Source: Oncomelania hupensis (Eukaryota > Mollusca > Gastropoda > Littorinimorpha > Pomatiopsidae). Taken from it: a DNA stretch of 64,000 nucleotides. The notes beneath the pieces were generated by a model. It was not told where the DNA came from, did not search any database, and worked only from the letters and a program-made list of their open reading frames with translations. Below are positions 34,151 through 45,874 of the stretch, in pieces (positions within the stretch are counted from its first letter, which is position 1; each line of letters begins with the position of its first letter). The translations under genes and the position numbers were made by a program. The stretch is taken from positions 1,711,386 through 1,775,385 of the forward strand of contig CM072520.1 in NCBI GenBank assembly GCA_036898135.1. The letters are read 5' to 3'.

Positions 34151-35300
34151 TAATCCTGTATCAAGTTTTCACAAATTTATAAAACAAAGTAATGGTACAC
34201 ACATAATTAGTGAATAAAAACATAAATGACTCAAGGCATCTTAGAACGTATCAAACTCTACTAAAAGTGTAACTCATAGATAACAAAAGTATTTTGCTGA
34301 TGAAAAGCTAATTTACAAGAGGTGTCACATGGCTTGACCCTGAAAATTATTAATGATGTTAACGCCCTCCCTACCTTCCTCCCAAAGACAGGAGGAAATG
34401 GGGGTTGTTATGGTGGACATTGACTTCTAAAACACAGATCAACAAAACCATCAATGGACAACACAATCATACAGTATCCATTTGCTGAAGAAGGAAACAA
34501 ATCAGCTCACCAGTCATCCTCCCCACCATTTAAAAATAATAACATAAAATAATGACAACTAAAATAAAATAAACACCACGAAAAAAAGCATAACCACATT
34601 TTTGTAAAGCACTGACAAAATGACTGGGCTATTTTTGTATTGGTAAAACTATATAAAATAATTCAAACAGTAAAGATCCTGACGCTCATGTCTTAGACGA
34701 GTGAGTGCCGGCTACACAAATACACCCAGCACGCACTAGGTCCTTTCTCCCCATCCCAGGTCGCCCAGAATTTTGATCATTGGTCTGGGCGTCGAAAAAC
34801 ACCAATCGAGTGTAACACACAGGTAAAACCGTCCCGGTTTTTGTAATAAATCAGGGGGTAAACTCAGGCTCATGGACTAAGTATTAGCACTGATCCTGAG
34901 ATAAATCAGCCTTTTACTTTGTCCAGAGTTAGATCTAGTAATAGTAACAGTAGTGTGTACATTAGATGAGGACTTGATGGAATGCAGTGGTATCTACTAA
35001 ATGAGATATAATTGATTAAAAGGCACACTGCACCATTTCCGACACACACAAAAACAACTTTCAAGTTTGAAATGCACGGAGCGGTGCACACACAATTTAT
35101 GAATAAAAAATGTCTTGCATTGCCACATATGTAAAATGCATGCTGAAGCAATCTACTTATAGTTTCGTTAAGCACGAAGGAATAGATTCCTCTTGCCATT
35201 ATCCGTCGTATAAAGCTTCATAATGCACAACAAAATATAGCAACTCACACGTGAAGTCACACACGTTTTATTGTACACTAAAACTCCCTGATGTCCTGGA
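34151..35300. other. Unassigned intronic sequence with one dispersed repeat
   Basis: AT-rich sequence. 34668-34707 matches 20155-20195 in the opposite orientation. The adjoining 34708-34830 (GGTCTGGGCGTCGAAAAACAC) may belong to the same repeat. No coding exon is recognised. Confidence 0.6.
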
Positions 35301-35301
35301 A

Positions 35302-35455
35302 CAAGTATAGAATAGTTCCAACAAGTATAGTCCAACAACAAGTATAGTCCAACAACAAGTATAGTCCAACAACAAGTATAGTCCAACAACAAGTATAGTC
35401 CAACAAGTATGGGATAGTTTGGAACACTTCCAACATGTATAGGACATTTCCAACA
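35302..35455. repeat. 17-bp minisatellite (TATAGTCCAACAACAAG)
   Basis: Five near-perfect copies at about 35321-35410 with degenerate copies on both sides. The core CAACAACAAGTATAG reappears in the array at 36956. Confidence 0.88.
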
Positions 35456-35460
35456 ATATG

Positions 35461-36955
35461 TGTAACGAGGGTTTTTTGTTGTTGCTGGGCTCTGCACAAA
35501 GGAATGCTGTAACTCTCACGTCTTATTCTATGGGAACTGCTAGTGAGTCACCCGGTGAATTACTTTTATACATGTATTTGTTTAGCTCGGTCTGTGTTAA
35601 GGATTGGGTACAGAGATAGATAGAAAAATGGTAAAAGATCACTGTCACACTAGCTTTCACACGGCTATGAATCATATGTAGCCCAGCCATTTGATAACAG
35701 TCAAAATCACACATTTATTTCTTCTACTCCATACACGATCTTCGAAGTACGAATCTAACTTAAAAGTTCAATTGTCAATGCGAAGGGTTCGCTCGCTGAT
35801 AGTTTAGGCACCTATGTTTTCTTCATAGGGCACTGGCTACTAGCGTTCATGAAGAGTGGACCTTTTGCTACAGTTTTAGTGCACTGTTTCCTGGGCACTT
35901 AACTGATCAATGGATGCGTGGGGGAAGTGCTGCGTTGAGGTAGCTTCTGGTACACGCTGGGTCGTCGTGTAGTCTTTGACTTTTGGTACGACGTTTGAGG
36001 CTATCTGCGCTCGATGCTGTAGATGCCTCGGCAGCCAACTCGAATAGTAGATTCTTCTGTTGATTTGGGCTCACGATATCCTGCCTGCTCGTCTGTAACA
36101 TATGAGTCGAAATTCTGCACAACCCTGAATAATAGGTCTATGCAGAGCGTCTCACTGAAAGCCAAGGTAGCCCTCAGTGATAGCTCCACATCTCTATACA
36201 TAAGCGACAAACATTCTGCTAAGTCGGTGGTCCACTGGAATCTCCACTCTAATTTCCTATACATACATAAATATAAATTGTGTCTAACTATACACAGAAA
36301 GAATTAATAATATTATAACAATCACTGGTACAGCCACTGGTCTGCAAGCATACATATAGGTTAAACAACAGTGGTTCCGTCAGGTATACAACATGGCGTC
36401 AAAACCGGTCGTGCTTCACACGTGTTCGGCTTCTCCACGTGGTAAGGCAAAATCGGACTAACAATTCAAATCTATGCATAGCAAATTCCACAAACATAAT
36501 TTCAACAATAATATAAATACATCACAACGAAACAGAAGTATGTTCATTTACCTGTTCGACAATGTCAGGCCCGTGGCTACTTGATTGAATTCAAAAATTC
36601 AACAAGCACTGCTTCCCTGTTCTATCAGTGGAGAGTTTTTGCTAGGAAGTAGCTGTGTACTGTCCTAAGCTTTCCACACAACTGACCTATACTTGGTTTG
36701 GACTGAATCAGCCAGAACTGGTTCTGACCCTCTACCTGTGTTCCGATTGGCTGAAATAATATAAGTGGCTATAAAGTTCAAAACTCGATCGTAGGCAGCG
36801 ATGATGTCACTAAATGGTTCGCGTCAGCTCGCAGTGTGTGTACACATCAGTTATACCTTAATCGTCTGCTATAGGCTACAGTAACCTTCTAAGTTTTACT
36901 ACTGCTAAACAAGAAAAAGCTCAAATAGTGAGGGGTAAACGGGTTTGCTTGTGAC
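35461..36955. other. 1.5-kb unassigned segment between two related minisatellites
   Basis: Starts TGTAACGAGG and ends CTTGTGACA, a TG...CA pattern with a similar array on either side, so it may be an insertion such as a solo LTR. I find no target duplication and no coding motif. Open frames at 35907-36307 are unrecognised. Confidence 0.35.
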
Positions 36956-37170
36956 AGTTCTAACAACAAGTATATGATAGTTACAACAAGTATAGGACAC
37001 TTCCAACAACAAGAATAGGACAATTCCAACAACAAGTATAGGTCACTTCCAACAACAAGTGTCAGACACTTCCAGCAACAAGTATAGTGAACTTCCAACA
37101 AGTATATACAGTTCCAACAACAAGTATATAATAGTTCCAACAACAAGTATAGGACACTTCAAACAATAAA
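36956..37170. repeat. Minisatellite of CAACAACAAGTATAGGACACTT units
   Basis: Irregular 17-24 bp copies sharing the CAACAACAAGTATAG core with the array at 35302. The bases 37171-37424 are unique. Confidence 0.85.
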
Positions 37171-37424
37171 GGGTTCCTTTTAAATGTATTGATAGGTGTC
37201 CAGGCACACCCACAGCCGTTCAAACATCCAAATGTAGCCACAGTAAAGGTGTTTTAAATTGCTATCGCTGGTTCCACAGGGTTTGAAGAAAAAAAAAAGA
37301 AGTAGGAGGTTTAATGGCGTTGTTCCCCCTGCTTAGACTCAATAGCTGCGTTTCTAATATCGTCTCTTTTAGACATCTTGCGCTCCATTTTAACACGAAC
37401 ACAGAACGTTACACGTTTTACAAG

Positions 37425-38205
37425 GTAGTGTGCATAAGTTTGCAACCACTTGCTACTTTTGCATTTTTCAACATTCTGACCTTTAATTTGAATTTTTTAT
37501 TTGACCCTCAACCATTATCTGCATGCAGTGTTACAGGGGATATATTTGACTATAAAATTAACATTGTTATGCACCCTTGGACATAATATTTTAATTTTAT
37601 TTGTTAAGGTTTGCATTTTAATCATTTTCTGCAAAAATCACATAATGTGCAACACTGTTTAATGATGTCAAATAATTTAGCATACTTTAAAATATCGTGA
37701 TATATTCTTTATATTTCTTTGTATTTGCATAGATGGCCTTTTAAAAAAAGCTGTTTTGTGTATCGGTGATGGCTCAATATTTGGTGGGCCAGCCCTTGCT
37801 CTTGATCACGAGACGGCATCGAGTCGGCGTTGAATGCACCAGTTTGATGAGGTGATCATGGGTGACAACGTGGTTCCAGGCTGCAATCAGTGACTCAATC
37901 AATTCACGCTTTGATGTTGGGTGTCTCTTTGATATCTCCAGTGCCACCTTGTGCCACAAATTCTCAATGGGATTGAGATCAGGAGACTGGGCGGGCTATT
38001 CCATTGACTCGATGTTGTGCATCCGCTTCCAGTTGATCACCATTTTCGACCAATAGTAGGGCGCATTGTCATCCTGGAAAATGAACTGATCTCGAAACAG
38101 TTGCTGAGCTGATGGCAGCATGCATTTGTCGAATATGGTGATGTACTTGGCTCCATTGACCATTCCATCAACGATGTGGAGAGTCCAACGCCACAGGAAG
38201 ATAGA
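37425..38205 (-). mobile_element. Tc1-like transposon fragment
   Basis: The minus strand carries the C-terminal third of a Tc1 transposase (37774-38200). The non-coding flank 37425-37700 contains GTGTGCATAAGTTTGCAACC, which resembles a Tc1-family inverted-repeat end. The other end is missing: at about 38205 the sequence switches to a short LINE family A piece. Confidence 0.75.
37774..38200 (-). pseudogene. Tc1-like transposase, C-terminal part
   Basis: Reads LHIVDGMVNGAKY, then FIFQDDNAPYYWSK (second catalytic Asp in DDNAP), then after an in-frame stop near 37997 PAQSPDLNPIENLWHKVALE (third catalytic acid, Glu of NPIENLW), to the end RLVIKSKGWPTKY. This is the DD34E organisation of Tc1. The DNA-binding domain and first Asp are missing and there is a stop codon, so it is inactive. 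Confidence 0.85.
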
Positions 38206-38232
38206 GATGACAAGGGAGCGCAGCACTGAAAT
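38205..38232 (-). mobile_element. 28-bp LINE family A patch
   Basis: The minus-strand sequence encodes LRSLVISIF, as in the family A RT C-terminus (46480-46510), and continues without a gap into Tc1 transposase sequence. It is an unusual micro-patch at a transposon breakpoint. The bases 38233-38428 show nothing else. Confidence 0.55.
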
Positions 38233-38428
38233 ACAAGAGTAGGGAACGGTGATCCCTAACATCCATGTTTTGTTTGTCTTCGAATGCTTTCTTTTTTACA
38301 AATACAAATGTCTCATCATGTCAGACTGAACTTTCACGAATTCAATTCACTACAGTAAATTCGTGAAGTTGGATAGAAAACGTTCCAAAATGCACACAAA
38401 TGTAAATTACATTCTTGCTTACTTTCAG

Positions 38429-38983
38429 GTTCAGTGGAGGTTGACGTGGTCCTTGTCCTGAATGCACTTAGCATTGCACCTATTTCCGGGATAGTGCCGG
38501 AATTTGTTACGGGATTCGTTTCCATGCTTCACATCGACAACGGCAAATGTCGTGTTGGAGTCGTCGTATATAGCGACGAAGGGGCTGACGTAGTATTCCA
38601 CCTCAACGCTTATAGCACCGAGGCCCAGGTCTTGAACGCCATACACCAGATATTGTATACCTACCCCACCATGAGCACCAACACCAATGACCCTCTATAC
38701 GCCGTGAGAACGGAGATGTACACGCCGGGCAACGGCGACCGTCCCGCTGTTCCCAACTTGTGCATCGTGATGGCGAGAGAAATGATCTCTGGTACAACCA
38801 TTCAAGAAGCTGAAATGGCCCGTGCCGAAGGCATCCACGTGGTCGCCATTGGTATCTTGATGGACGACTACATACAGTTGGTAGGTATTGTAAGCAAGCC
38901 AGTGGTCGACAACGTTTTTGAACTAAAGGAACCAGGTGAATTCAGAGCTGTGGCAGAAAAGATATTCGCTGCTTTTTGTCCAA
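38429..38983 (+). CDS. Exon 2: von Willebrand factor A domain
   Basis: Bounded by acceptor TTACTTTCAG and donor GTAAGT, phase 1 at both ends, the classic pattern for a shuffled extracellular module. It encodes one VWA domain (protein residues about 270-453): strand 1 VDVVLVLNAL, then RVGVVVYSDEGADVVFHLNA, an NLCIVMAREMI strand, GIHVVAIGI and a C-terminal AEKIFAAFCP. The metal site (MIDAS) is degenerate: the DxSxS signature is N281-A-L-S-I285, so divalent-metal ligand binding of the integrin or collagen type is unlikely. The reading frame joins exon 1 through a Gly codon. VWA domains typically mediate adhesion or matrix contacts. A short read-through stop lies just past the donor. Confidence 0.87.
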
Positions 38984-39021
38984 GTAAGTTTTAGTCCCTG
39001 GTGTGTATAATAAAAAAAAAA

Positions 39022-39123
<102 letters not shown>

Positions 39124-39126
39124 ATT

Positions 39127-39206
39127 TTGATGATGATGATAATGATGAGATTATGATGATAATGATGATGATGATGATGGTACACATGATGATGATGATG
39201 ATGATG

Positions 39207-39261
<55 letters not shown>

Positions 39262-39290
39262 ATTGCATTTATATAGCCTGCCAATTTAAA
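39127..39290 (-). repeat. (GAT)n and (AAT)n tail of a retroposon 3' end
   Basis: GAT triplets (39127-39206) then AAT triplets (39207-39260), followed by ACATTGCATTTATATAGCC. On the minus strand this is the GGCTATATAAATGCAATGT(ATT)n type of retroposon tail. A CA microsatellite lies at 39335-39390. Confidence 0.7.
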
Positions 39291-39343
39291 AAAAGTTTGA
39301 CACCATTCGCATTACACACTCACACACACGCGCGCGCGTACCT

Positions 39344-39392
<49 letters not shown>

Positions 39393-39618
39393 CGTGTATT
39401 GACGGCGAAATGAGAACATTGTCTGGACACGTCACAATGGGTTTTTAATGTTCTAGTAGTCAGAAACAAGCCAGCTTTTGTGACAATAAAGAACACTGAA
39501 AGCAATGTCTATTGCTAAGTTCTGCAAATAATTAATTAAATACTTTGCTATATATAGCCTGAAATCAAAATGAGGCACTTGGCCAATTTGAGGTCATTAC
39601 TTTTCCGCCTATTTCATA

Positions 39619-39900
39619 AACCCAATTTAACAACTATTCAAACTTTAAGCACCCGCTCACACACTGCATCAATTAAGGGCATTATGGGTCATTACATGAA
39701 CCCATTTGAGCATATATTGAAACATTAAACACATCTCACACACTGCAGCAATTCAGGGCACTATGGGTTATATATAAGATGAACCCATCTGAACAAAATC
39801 TTCAAATTTTAAATACTTTCTGACACACTACAGCAACTCATGACACTATGGGTCATAAAATGAATCCAGTTGTACATTAAACACTTTTAACACACTGCAC
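39619..39900. repeat. About 81-bp tandem repeat, 3.5 degenerate copies
   Basis: Copies start at 39619, 39699, 39782 and 39863 (79-83 bp steps). Each begins AACCCA or AATCCA, has CACACACTGCA in the middle and ends CACTATGGGT...ATG. Divergence between copies is high, so it is an old array. Confidence 0.82.
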
Positions 39901-40249
39901 TCTGATTCTCTTCGATCTTTTTCTGGCTATACATCCTCCATGGTTAGGAACCTAAGTCCTGTAATGTTTGCCATTAGCCACTTTGTAGGTTTTGGAAAGG
40001 CAATGTCAGATATTTTATCCTATAGGTCTTAATGTACTTGATTTATTGCTTTGTTTATTTGTTCATGTTATATTTTAAAATAGTTCCATAATAATTACTA
40101 GTCTCCCATTGAGTTTTAAGTTTTGATTGTTTTAATAACTTTTGACTACTGTGTATTTTACCCATTGTCTTTTCTGTGATTGCATACATTTATTTATTTA
40201 TTAAATATTGTATTTATGCATGTTAATTTCCTAATTTAAAGCTTTAAAC

Positions 40250-40333
40250 TAAACAGCCTCCTTGGGCTGAGAACCTGAATACACCTTTGAAACCTTTGCA
40301 AATCTGTTTCATGTAATGCGCTTGGAGCTTCAC

Positions 40334-40406
<73 letters not shown>

Positions 40407-40411
40407 ATTAA

Positions 40412-40491
<80 letters not shown>
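40250..40491 (+). mobile_element. Retroposon 3' end with (TTA)n tail
   Basis: A TGTAATGCGCTTGGAGCTTC motif precedes a TTA microsatellite (40337-40491, one AATATTAATTTT interruption). This is the usual 3' end of a + strand retroposon, family unknown. 39901-40250 may belong to it. Confidence 0.55.
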
Positions 40492-40492
<1 letters not shown>

Positions 40493-42826
40493 ATTAGTCA
40501 ATGGTAACTAGTTTATTCTATAATTAGTACTTGTCTTATTGTTTTCTTTAATTTTTACTGGGCTCAGTCAATCAGAGTGTCAGGTTTAAGTCCTGTCAGT
40601 CTATTTTATTGTATTAAGCCATGTTTGATTGTGTGATAACATTTCCTACCTCTTTTAGAACTTTTCACTTTCGTTTAATTGTACTCGTACACATTTCTCT
40701 TGATTTTGGATGTGTGCATGTGTTAGTTGCACGAATTTTAGAACCTTTATTTGTATTGCTCCATGCTTTTTAAAATTTATTGTATGTGTGTGTTTGTATG
40801 TGTTAGATGTATGTAGTTCAGTACCAATGTTTTTAATGCTCCATATTGTATTGTACAGTTTCTTATTCGGTGAGTGCTTGTGTAAGAGTATGAACGTGAG
40901 CAGACTTTTTTGTTTGGAATAGTGCTTTATCAAAGAAATTATTATTATTATTTACCAGAAGGGTAGGATAGTCATTTTGCATTCTGTGTTATGCGTATTG
41001 TATTGTTAGAAAAAATATATTTATAACCAATGCATTTTGAAAGCTTCGGTAATGTATATTATGTTGTATTTGCACCACTGTACTAAGGATTTTGTCTCAA
41101 CTGTTTTAAATAGCTATATTGGATTTTACCAAAGAGTTTTTATATGCATTTATTTTGCTGCTTTTACTAGTTTTATTATGCATGTTTTCTCCCTGCAGTG
41201 ATGTGGCTCAACATTTTCAGCATACGCCCTTTGGCCGATTCAGTCACATTTAGGATATTTTGACAATCTTGCGGCCATCATTTTGACTTCTTTCCAACAC
41301 CAAACGAGAGGCCACTGATAAGTTTCGGGGTTTTTTTCGGTGACATTTCGAATACGAAAAGTTTTATTGCATGAAGCACGCGGTTCTCAACAAGGGACGT
41401 TACTCTAACTCTCTCTGCTGATGCATGCATCGTCTGCTTGGCGCTTCCGATACTTGATGTTCGACAATAACTCGTAACACCTTTATTTATCGGATAGGAA
41501 ATTAATATGCCCAGAAGCAATAACAACGAAACAGACATGAGACAAGCAAACAAAAAAGGACAAAGGGTGGCCGATTGATGCGTAAAACCTTAGGATAGCG
41601 GGCCGATCAGAACATGACTCAGTTTAGGACCTTTTGAAATTTTATAGGTGAATGGCCGATTTGCCGACGAAAACGACATTATTGTCCCTGTATAAATAAT
41701 GAACTCTAATCTCCCTGTATATGTTATCAAAGTTTTAAGATTAGGATGTTAACCTGGGAATGTATGCATGCGTGTGAGCGCCTCGAGCAGACAATTGTTA
41801 ATAAACTATTAATAATATTTTATAATTTTTGTATCTGTCTAATGTTGCATGTCTGTGTTTTGAAGCAGGTCCTGTGACGCATGTTTGTTGATTGAATTTT
41901 TTTCTTCATTTATGTTCAAAACAAAAACAAGCATTGGCATTCAAAACACAGAAATGGAAAGAAAAACAATTAAAAGGCAGCTTGACAAAAATGTAAATGT
42001 GATCATTTATTGACAGTAAAATGTGTGCTTTCTTATACTATAGACACTCAAAACAATTGGTACCTTCAACACAATTATAACAAAATAACGAATAGATTTA
42101 GGCAGTCTTCTGGATATTAGTCATATATTTGTTTCATACATTTTTGTAAACCAAAAACCAAGCTTGCTGGATCCGAGGCGTTTTTCTGATGTTGTGATTG
42201 AGATCCGTTTCGTGAAGTCTCATCTGGCTTATCGTAGTCAAACTAGGAATCCTTTAAGTAATTTGTAAATACCCAACTTTGTGTAAGTTTCAGCAGACAA
42301 CAAGATGCTGAATCAGAACCTCAAAAAACTGTTTTCAAAACTCAAATAAAGCTGCATGACAAACCAGATTGCAGTTTGTTATTCAATGCTTATTTGTTTC
42401 AGTGGACTATGTATGGATGTGTCGAATCAGGATCTCACATACAAAGGGTGTATATCTCACAAAATCAAAAACTACTTTAGGATCCACCAAACACACATTT
42501 TGTACAGAAATATAACGCTGTTATATTAAGACTACTCTAGCACATCCTAAGGAAATTAAAGCTAAGCTGTGCTGAGGTTATCAGGCCTTCCACTTGATCA
42601 AACACCTTCATATTACAACAAAACTGTATGAAACCATAACAAATATTCATGACAATTCAGATTGCAATTAAAGTGAGAAATACATTTTTTAATAATAAAA
42701 AAGACTTCTGCTCACTCAGGAGAAATTAAAATTTAAAAAATCTGGATAACTGAAATTTAAAGATTGTTACGTCACCTATTTTTTAATCAAAAGCAGTTGA
42801 AAGAAAAATCCACTAAGTACTCTGTA
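40492..42826. other. Unassigned AT-rich intronic sequence
   Basis: About 2.3 kb without recognised exon, transposon domain or satellite. A minus-strand 91-codon frame at 41278-41553 begins with a hydrophobic stretch but has no other support. Confidence 0.55.
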
Positions 42827-43018
42827 CAGTGGTCGCCAGTTAATAAAGCCATCTAGTGACCAGGAATAGAGACTTTACGTTTAATAAAAAAGCTGGCGTT
42901 AAGCCTACAAACCGAAGCAATGTTACACAATAGAATGTACAAGTCTTTGACTAACAATGTACAGCTTTAGTAACTGGCTGGCGTCATTAACGATGGCTTT
43001 AGCAACCAGTGACCACTG
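42827..43018. mobile_element. 192-bp MITE-like inverted-repeat element
   Basis: Terminal inverted repeats of about 27 bp: CAGTGGTC..CAGTTAATAAAGCCATC at 42827-42853 and its imperfect reverse complement ending GACCACTG at 43018. TA precedes the left end, but no TA follows the right, so the borders are not certain. No coding capacity. CAGTGGTC ends are compatible with a Tc1/mariner-type MITE. Confidence 0.55.
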
Positions 43019-43400
43019 TTCTTACTATACAGCTGTGAACATTTGAACTTAACTGATAACATTACATACTTTGTACTTTTGACATTTGTTTAGTTTGCAA
43101 CACATCTTCGTCACAACGCTGAAAAGGCACAATAATTAAAGGAAATCGGACAAGTAGTTCCAAGCTCTGAAACAGACTGGGGTATTGTCAGAAAGGGTTC
43201 TAAAAGTAGTATTTCAAACCTTCTGGAGAATAGGATTAATAACGAAGTCACAATATACTATTCATAAACAAACAGTAGCTATTGCAATAATGTAATTGAA
43301 ATAATAAGAAGACAACCTTGTCATTTGTTTTTAAAACGTAACTGCAATCTGCACAAAGGATAAAATAACACTGAAATTAAGTTCTTAAGATGCACCTTAC
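43019..43400. other. Unassigned AT-rich sequence
   Basis: No feature seen. Confidence 0.5.
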
Positions 43401-43560
43401 ATTACATGATTATTGCTTTAGGTCCAGCGGACTCTTCCGAGCCAAATCAGGACCAGAGAAGTGAAAGAGGACTCACCCCTGATCCGCATAAAAGATCTGC
43501 TGAAACAACCCTAGTGGTAACACTGAAGGCAATCTACCAGCGGGTCATTTACAAAAACAA
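43401..43560 (-). mobile_element. SINE 3' part
   Basis: The reverse complement aligns over about 150 bp with 50540-50710 (shared GCCTTCAGTGTTAC.ACTAGG, GTTTCAGCAGAT, GGGGTGAGTCCTCTTTCA). It ends at GGACCTAAAGCAATAATCATG with a short TGTAA tail. It is the longest copy of the 3' part, whose last 60 bp also occur as separate insertions at 45973 and 56808. Confidence 0.75.
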
Positions 43561-45020
43561 AACAGAATACAAACATCATTATACAATATCAACAAAACAC
43601 ATACATCTAAAATGCCTACATTGCTAAATAATAACATCATAGGAAGCCCAAGTGAGCATGTGGCAGAAAGCGTCCAATGTTCCCAAGCTGATCCAACACA
43701 CCGCATACACAAATAAGGAGTATTGTCCCGGAAGAGTTTTCAAGAAAAAAGGTAGGTGACTGGTCTAGTGAAGAAGAAGATAGTATAGCAGACTGATAGA
43801 ACAGAGCAGGAATAAGAAAGAACAAAGGAGAAAGACAGCGATAGTGGGATTTTAAAGCACTACATTTCCAAAAAGTGGGTCCAATTTATACTGAAACCCC
43901 CGGCACCCCAACGGGGGGAGTAAAATGGTTGTAACGAGAGCAATGTCCACTATCTCCAAAATAAAGGAATTTAAAAACATAAATATTTTGTAGCAAAACA
44001 AACCAACATGCTTATTGACTCCATCTTAACAGTGTAACACCTACTCCAAGTGCATAAACATTATTATATAATGAAAAATATGCTAAAATCTATTTTATAT
44101 TTCAATTACATAATATTTAAAAGAATCTCAGGCTAAGAGTAAAAGCCTTCAGATTCCTGTTGGGCTACATAAAAGTAGGCCTTTTTATATGTTTGGACAA
44201 CTTAAAGTTTGTTGTTGTTGTTGTTAGTAGATTATAGTCACACGACACTTTCGCATATAGGTGATTAAAGTTTGTTCTGATAGTACAACGCTTATATAGT
44301 CATACCAGTGCAAACGTTACATTTTATTTTTAAAATAAAATGTCTAAATCAAAAACAAAAAAGGGAAACAAAAAAAATAACAATCACATGAAATCCAATC
44401 TTACAACAACAACAAAAAACAACAACATACAAACAAAAAAACAAATAAAAAAATAATAAAAACACACACACACAATTTGTTTCAAACGCAAGACCTATTA
44501 AAAGAGAAAAGAACAAACAATCACACATACATTATACATATAAAAAAGTATTTTGACTCCCACAACTTTTGCGTTAGCTGAACTATGATGAAAACAACTA
44601 GAAATTGGTATCATCACATTAAATTAACTGCAATGCAAGGTATATCTTTAATTTTAACAAAACTTAATGGTCAAGGTGAAAGCTGCATTTTAAAGGTGGA
44701 ACTGACACCTCGTATATAACTTCAAACACACTTTATTATTATTATTAGTAGTACTGTTCTACATCAAAGAAAAAAATGTTATGTAGTACTGCCATAATAT
44801 ATGCAGCTACAAAAAGATCTAAAATTTGAATAATTATTATGCATTTAGTTATATTCTAACATGGAAATTTACTTCACTGCATGGGTCCCTCTCACAGTCA
44901 CAATGGTACAAGGAATATGTCATTTACAGTATTTGACTGGCTATAATGCGACTTATTTTTCTCAATCCTGACCCCTGTTTTGTTTATATATTCAGCAGCA
45001 CCTTATTTAGGAATAAATTT
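43561..45020. other. Unassigned AT-rich intronic sequence
   Basis: A-rich runs near 44340-44520. No recognised gene or element up to the LINE at 45022. Confidence 0.55.
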
Positions 45021-45874
45021 GTAAAAGGCATGCGCACAGCAAAGGATACTTGTAACTGGATAGAAGATCAATGCCAGGAAATAGAGAACAGTCTGAACAA
45101 GAACAACAGCAAGAAGGCCTACCAGACTGTCAAGCGGTTGACAAGTGTTAAACAGCCCAAAGTCTCCACGATCCAAAGCAAGTCTGGCATATGCCTTACA
45201 GAAGAACAAGAAGACTTGGACAGATGGACAGAGTACTGCTCTGACCTTTACAACCATACACCAAATGAAGACCCATCAGTTCTAGCATGTGCCGAGAACA
45301 AAGAAGAAGAAAAAAATCCTCCCAATTCTCCGGGAAGAAGTTGAGGCAGCAGTACAATCGCTGAAGAAAGGGAAGTCAGCGGGAGTGGACAACATATCCG
45401 CGGAACTGCTACAAGTAGGAGGAGAAGCGATGATTGATGCCCTCACCATTATCTGTAACAAGATCTGGCAGAGTGGGGAGTGGCCTACACCATGTACCCA
45501 GTCGCTTGTCATCACTCTTCCCAAAAAAGGTAACCTTCAGGAGTGTGAAAATCACCGCACCATCAGCCTCATTAGCCATCCCAACAAGGTCCTCCTGAAA
45601 ATAATACTCAACAGATTGAAACTCCAATCTTATCTAAACAAATCATAGCTGAAGAACAAGCAGGATTCAGGGCAGGGCGAAGTACCACTGAACAGATTTT
45701 CAACCTCAGAGTAATCTGTGAGAAATACCTACAGCACCAGCAACATCTATATGATGTGTTCATAGACTTCAAGAAGGCGTTTGACCAAGTCTGGCATGCA
45801 GCTCTATGGGCAACAATAAAAGTGTACAACATCAGCCCTAAAATCAATGAAGTCATCAATGTCTGTATGCCTGT

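Noticed and set aside
35461..36955. Solo LTR retrotransposon
   Set aside because: TG...CA ends are present but there is no target duplication, no polypurine or primer site, and no second copy in the window.
41278..41553. Small minus-strand protein with a hydrophobic N-terminus
   Set aside because: No second line of evidence: no splice context, domain or biased composition, and it lies deep in an intron of the opposite strand.
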